Assembly (NCBI GenBank): GCA_017450605.1
Contig: JAFSTG010000100.1
Span: forward strand, 1 to 45,209
Direction: 5' to 3'
DNA: 45,209 bases
Source: Paludibacteraceae bacterium
GTDB taxonomy: Bacteria; Bacteroidota; Bacteroidia; Bacteroidales; Paludibacteraceae
Part shown: positions 42,332-45,209 of the stretch, piece by piece
How the letters are laid out: each line of letters starts with the position of its first letter
How positions within the stretch are numbered: the stretch's first letter is position 1
Notes under the pieces: generated by a model
What the model saw: only the letters and a program-made list of their open reading frames with translations
Told to the model about the DNA's origin: nothing
The model's database searches: none
Position numbers and translations under genes: made by a program

Positions 42332-45209
42332 TTATTTTACTATAGCCTTGAACGGTTCGTTGCCAATCATTACTATGTACAGACCGTCAGCTACAGGTAT
42401 GCGAACCTCGCCGTTGCCTGTTCTGAGGGTTACAAGTTGTCCGGCAGCATTGTAAACGCTTACCTCTTGTGTGCCGTCGAAGCGAGCAACGAGAGTGCTG
42501 TTCTCTACTACCAGAGAAGCTGTAGCGTCAACCTGATCAAGAGCTGTAGTCTCTTTATGAGCTACGATGGTCAGTTTAGCCATATCAATAGCAATGGTGT
42601 AGATACCCTTGTCGAGTTTGAACGAGTTGTTAGCTATCTTAACGAATGTTGCAGGAACATCGTTCTGGAGAGCGAAGCCGTCTTCTTCAGGACCGAAGCG
42701 GTTGTCGTTAACGGTTGCCCAATCGTCGGCATTCTCACCCAGCTTGGTAGTAACACCGAAGTATGCAACGTCAGCATCGCCGTCGGCTACAGTAGTTTTA
42801 ACTGTGAATAAGCCAGCACCTAACGATGTCATTTCCTGACCGAGGTTAGCTGCCCAACTGTAGTTGGTGCCTTCTACATGACCTATCAGGTAAACCTTAT
42901 CAACTGCAGGCTCATAAAGCAATTCAGCTGTAGCCTCAGGAGCGTCATCACCTACTATGTAAGAATAAACGATACGATACAAACCATCTTGCTCGATGGT
43001 GAGAGTTTCGTTACCTTCGGCAGGATAGCTCTCTTTCCAAGCATGGTTAACAGCAACTTTGTACTCGTAAGTACCGGCAGCCACCTGTTTCTCAACAACG
43101 AGAACGTAAACACCTTCGATGAGAGTCATATCGTTGTCGGTAGATTCTACAGCCCAGTCTTCTGTGCCGTTCATGATAGCGGCATTACCAACTATGGTGT
43201 AAACTTTCTCATGAGGAGTATCGCCTTCCTTAACTGCTACGGCTGTTGCAGCCTCACCACCGAGAACGTATGTGAAGGTTACGGTATAAGTACCATCCTC
43301 TTCGATTACGAGTTGCGAGTCATTGCCCATACCATCAGGTATCCAGCCAGTACCGTTCTTTACTACTTTGAAGGTGTATGTCTTGGCTGCGAGCTCAAGA
43401 TGCTCCTTAACAAGAGTAGCTACGCCGTCGGCAACTGTCATCTTATTAGCTTCGTCTGAGCCATCCCAGTTAGAACCGAGAAGAGCAGACTCACCTGCTA
43501 TTACATAAACATCATCTATCACGCCGGTTTCAGCCTTAACGCAAATCATACCGGTTTCGGCGTTGTACTCGATAGTTACATCTTGCTCCTCAGCGAGTGT
43601 GAAGCAGATGTTCTTACCACTATTACCTGTAAGTTCGGCTGTCGAGCACTCCTTGTCAACATTGTCGAAGTTAGCCTCCCAGTTCCAGTCGCCCTTGGTG
43701 ATCTTGAACTCGTAATTACCTGCGCTCAAGTGGAGAACCACCTTACCGTCAACCAATTCGTTGCCTGCCGGATTCCAACCGTTCATCGAACCTGCTACGT
43801 AGTACTTAACTACCACTGTGCCGGAAGTCTTAACAGCATTAGCAGCAAGAGTCTCTTTGCCATCGAATGTGAAGGTTACGGTATAAGTACCATCCTCTTC
43901 GATTATGAGGTGATTATCACCCTGACCTTCCTTCGGCAATTGGAATACATCCCATGAGTGGTTACCTACAACTTTGTACTTGTAGTCGCCTGCAGTAAGG
44001 CTTACATTCTCCTTAACGAGTTTGTAAGTGCCGTCTTCTTGCTTAGCCATTTCGTTAACTGCGTCGTTAACATCCCAGTTCGAACCGGCGAGTTTAGCAT
44101 CACCTACGATAGTGTAAACCATCTGAGGAGCATCAGGCAACTTGCAGTCTTCTGAGAGAACTGCTGTACCGTCGGTCCAGATGTAGCATACATCGGCTTC
44201 GATGCCTTCGAGGTTCTGAGTCTTAGCATTTTCTGTTCCGTTCGAGAAGATAACGTTGGCACCCTTCTTCAAGTCGTAGCTGTAGAAGCCGTCGGCAAGA
44301 GATGCAGTGATGTCGTCGCCGGGGAATGCAGCGGTGATAGCCTGAGGTATCATTGCTGTTTCAGGAGTAACAAACAAGCTCGGGTTCTTTACCATCTCCC
44401 ATGCATATACATATACTTTCTCCCATCCTGTTACAGCAAACTTAACCTTAACTGTGTTTGCGGAAGGAAGTGTACCGTCGCAGTCTTCGTCAACTACGGC
44501 CTTGTCGGTTGACCATACATAGCATACATCGGCATTGATACCTTCAAGATCCTGAGTCTGAGCGGTACCGTTGTTGAAGATGATGTTGGCACCCTTCTTC
44601 AAAGCGTACTTGTAGAAACCATCGGCAAGACTTGAGGTAATCTCGTCGCCGGGCCAGCCTGCTGTCAGAGTAACGGTCTTTGGAGCGGCCTCCTCTGAAT
44701 CAGCACTACCTGACTCCATGTACCATGCGTAGGCATATACTTTCTCCCAACCTTCTACAGCAAACTTAACATCTACTGTCTCGTAGGCCGGAGTCGTCTG
44801 TATCTTACCATCGCAGTCCTCATCAACTACGGCAGCATTGTTCGACCATACAGAGCATACATCAGCGTTAATCTCGGTGATATCCTGAGTCTTGATATCT
44901 CCACCATTCGAGAAGATAACATTGGCACCCTTCTTCAAGTCGTAGCTATAGAAGCCGTCGGCAAGAGAGGCGGTGATGTCGTCGCCGGGGAATGCAGCGG
45001 TGATGTCCTTAGGAATCATTGCTGTTTCAGGAGTAACAAACAAGCTCGGGTTCTTTACCATCTCCCATGCATATACATATACTTTCTCCCAACCGGTTAC
45101 AGCAAACTTAACCTTAACTGTGTTTGCGGAAGGAAGTGTACCGTCGCAGTCTTCGTCAACTACGGCCTTGTCGGTTGACCATACATAGCATACATCGGCA
45201 TTGATACCT
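42332..45209 (-). CDS. Multi-module T9SS-secreted starch-binding protein (5' end outside the window)
   Basis: The frame is open to the right edge; about 958 residues are visible. N-terminal to C-terminal, part of one and then three full CBM26-like starch modules of about 110 residues come first. Each has G-W-E-K-V-Y-x-Y-A-W, P-G-D-D/E-I-T, N-V/I-I-F-x-N-G and Q-D/N. Five beta modules resembling the binding domains of SusE/SusF follow (V-Y-T-I-V-G, S-N-W-D, Y-K-Y-K-V-V-G-N-H-S-W). A T9SS type A sorting domain ends the protein (V-S-V-Y-N-A-A-G-Q-L-V, G-L-Y-I-V-M-I-G). It seems to replace SusE/F as a surface glucan-capture protein. A catalytic domain may lie beyond the edge. Confidence 0.88.
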   Translation of the reverse strand, partial: GINADVCYVWSTDKAVVDEDCDGTLPSANTVKVKFAVTGWEKVYVYAWEMVKNPSLFVTPETAMIPKDITAAFPGDDITASLADGFYSYDLKKGANVIFSNGGDIKTQDITEINADVCSVWSNNAAVVDEDCDGKIQTTPAYETVDVKFAVEGWEKVYAYAWYMESGSADSEEAAPKTVTLTAGWPGDEITSSLADGFYKYALKKGANIIFNNGTAQTQDLEGINADVCYVWSTDKAVVDEDCDGTLPSANTVKVKFAVTGWEKVYVYAWEMVKNPSLFVTPETAMIPQAITAAFPGDDITASLADGFYSYDLKKGANVIFSNGTENAKTQNLEGIEADVCYIWTDGTAVLSEDCKLPDAPQMVYTIVGDAKLAGSNWDVNDAVNEMAKQEDGTYKLVKENVSLTAGDYKYKVVGNHSWDVFQLPKEGQGDNHLIIEEDGTYTVTFTFDGKETLAANAVKTSGTVVVKYYVAGSMNGWNPAGNELVDGKVVLHLSAGNYEFKITKGDWNWEANFDNVDKECSTAELTGNSGKNICFTLAEEQDVTIEYNAETGMICVKAETGVIDDVYVIAGESALLGSNWDGSDEANKMTVADGVATLVKEHLELAAKTYTFKVVKNGTGWIPDGMGNDSQLVIEEDGTYTVTFTYVLGGEAATAVAVKEGDTPHEKVYTIVGNAAIMNGTEDWAVESTDNDMTLIEGVYVLVVEKQVAAGTYEYKVAVNHAWKESYPAEGNETLTIEQDGLYRIVYSYIVGDDAPEATAELLYEPAVDKVYLIGHVEGTNYSWAANLGQEMTSLGAGLFTVKTTVADGDADVAYFGVTTKLGENADDWATVNDNRFGPEEDGFALQNDVPATFVKIANNSFKLDKGIYTIAIDMAKLTIVAHKETTALDQVDATASLVVENSTLVARFDGTQEVSVYNAAGQLVTLRTGNGEVRIPVADGLYIVMIGNEPFKAIVK
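44241..44543. repeat. 666-bp super-repeat, first visible copy segment
   Basis: This 303-bp stretch repeats at 44907-45209 exactly 666 bp (222 codons, two starch-binding modules) away. By eye about ten bases differ. The frame is kept, so the array can grow by whole module pairs. Confidence 0.85.
44907..45209. repeat. 666-bp super-repeat, second copy segment (runs off the edge)
   Basis: It matches 44241-44543 at 666-bp spacing. It includes the segment for E-M-V-K-N-P-S-L-F-V-T-P-E-T-A-M-I-P, which occurs twice and is missing from the module between. The array continues beyond the window. Confidence 0.85.

Noticed and set aside
1-45209. tRNA, rRNA, insertion sequence or prophage genes
   Set aside because: No cloverleaf, rRNA motif, transposase or integrase was recognised on either strand by reading; a tRNA scan could not be run.

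Overview
The window looks like a Bacteroidales chromosome (phylum Bacteroidota). It has a SusC/SusD pair, BACON and PCMD domains, type IX secretion (T9SS) sorting domains and the short SecG, LptE and DUF3467 proteins usual in this order. It also has repeated promoters of the Bacteroidota form TTTG-N19/20-TAnnTTTG, and Shine-Dalgarno sequences are nearly absent. The T9SS cargo argues against a typical Bacteroides and for a lineage such as Paludibacter or Porphyromonadaceae-like uncultured Bacteroidales; this is inference.

Region 1 (1-13081, + strand) is a tightly packed operon that enters from the left edge. In order it encodes a membrane protein with a Pro-Gln tail, a membrane FHA protein, a membrane PP2C phosphatase, a periplasmic TPR/coiled-coil protein, and a membrane Ser/Thr kinase carrying a BACON-like domain. 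A secreted five-BACON protein, a small membrane FHA protein and an FHA-FtsK/SpoIIIE ATPase follow. The operon ends with four small helical proteins. Three of these share a motif, W-x-D-x-K-x-x-E-F, at the place where WXG100 (ESX) proteins carry W-x-G. I read the locus as a phosphorylation-controlled, type VII-secretion-like or ESX-like system in a diderm. It is the most unusual item here.

Region 2 (13226-17935, - strand) holds secG and a five-gene run: PCMD protein, family 2 glycosyltransferase, DUF3467 protein, a sigma-54 activator without a receiver domain, and an LptE-like lipoprotein. Region 3 (18316-21737, + strand) holds prs, a glutaminyl-cyclase-like M28 lipoprotein, sufC and a short sufD. 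Region 4 (21816-27398, - strand) holds a long-chain polyprenyl diphosphate synthase, dnaJ-grpE, a YbaK-type deacylase and uvrB. Region 5 (27988-33894, + strand) holds a lipoprotein and then lysC-ddh-asd-dapA-dapB. Together these five genes make meso-diaminopimelate from aspartate by the one-step dehydrogenase route.

Region 6 (34103 to the right edge, - strand) is a starch-utilisation locus. It has a SusC/SusD pair, a GH13 alpha-amylase and a very repetitive multi-module starch-binding protein cut by the edge. Both of the latter end in T9SS sorting domains, so the amylase and binding modules appear to be surface-anchored or released by T9SS rather than being SusE/F/G-type lipoproteins. The susC and amylase promoters share an inverted repeat, GCAAR-N6-TTTGC, laid over the -33 box, which suggests a common regulator. 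No tRNA, rRNA, CRISPR array or intact insertion sequence was seen.
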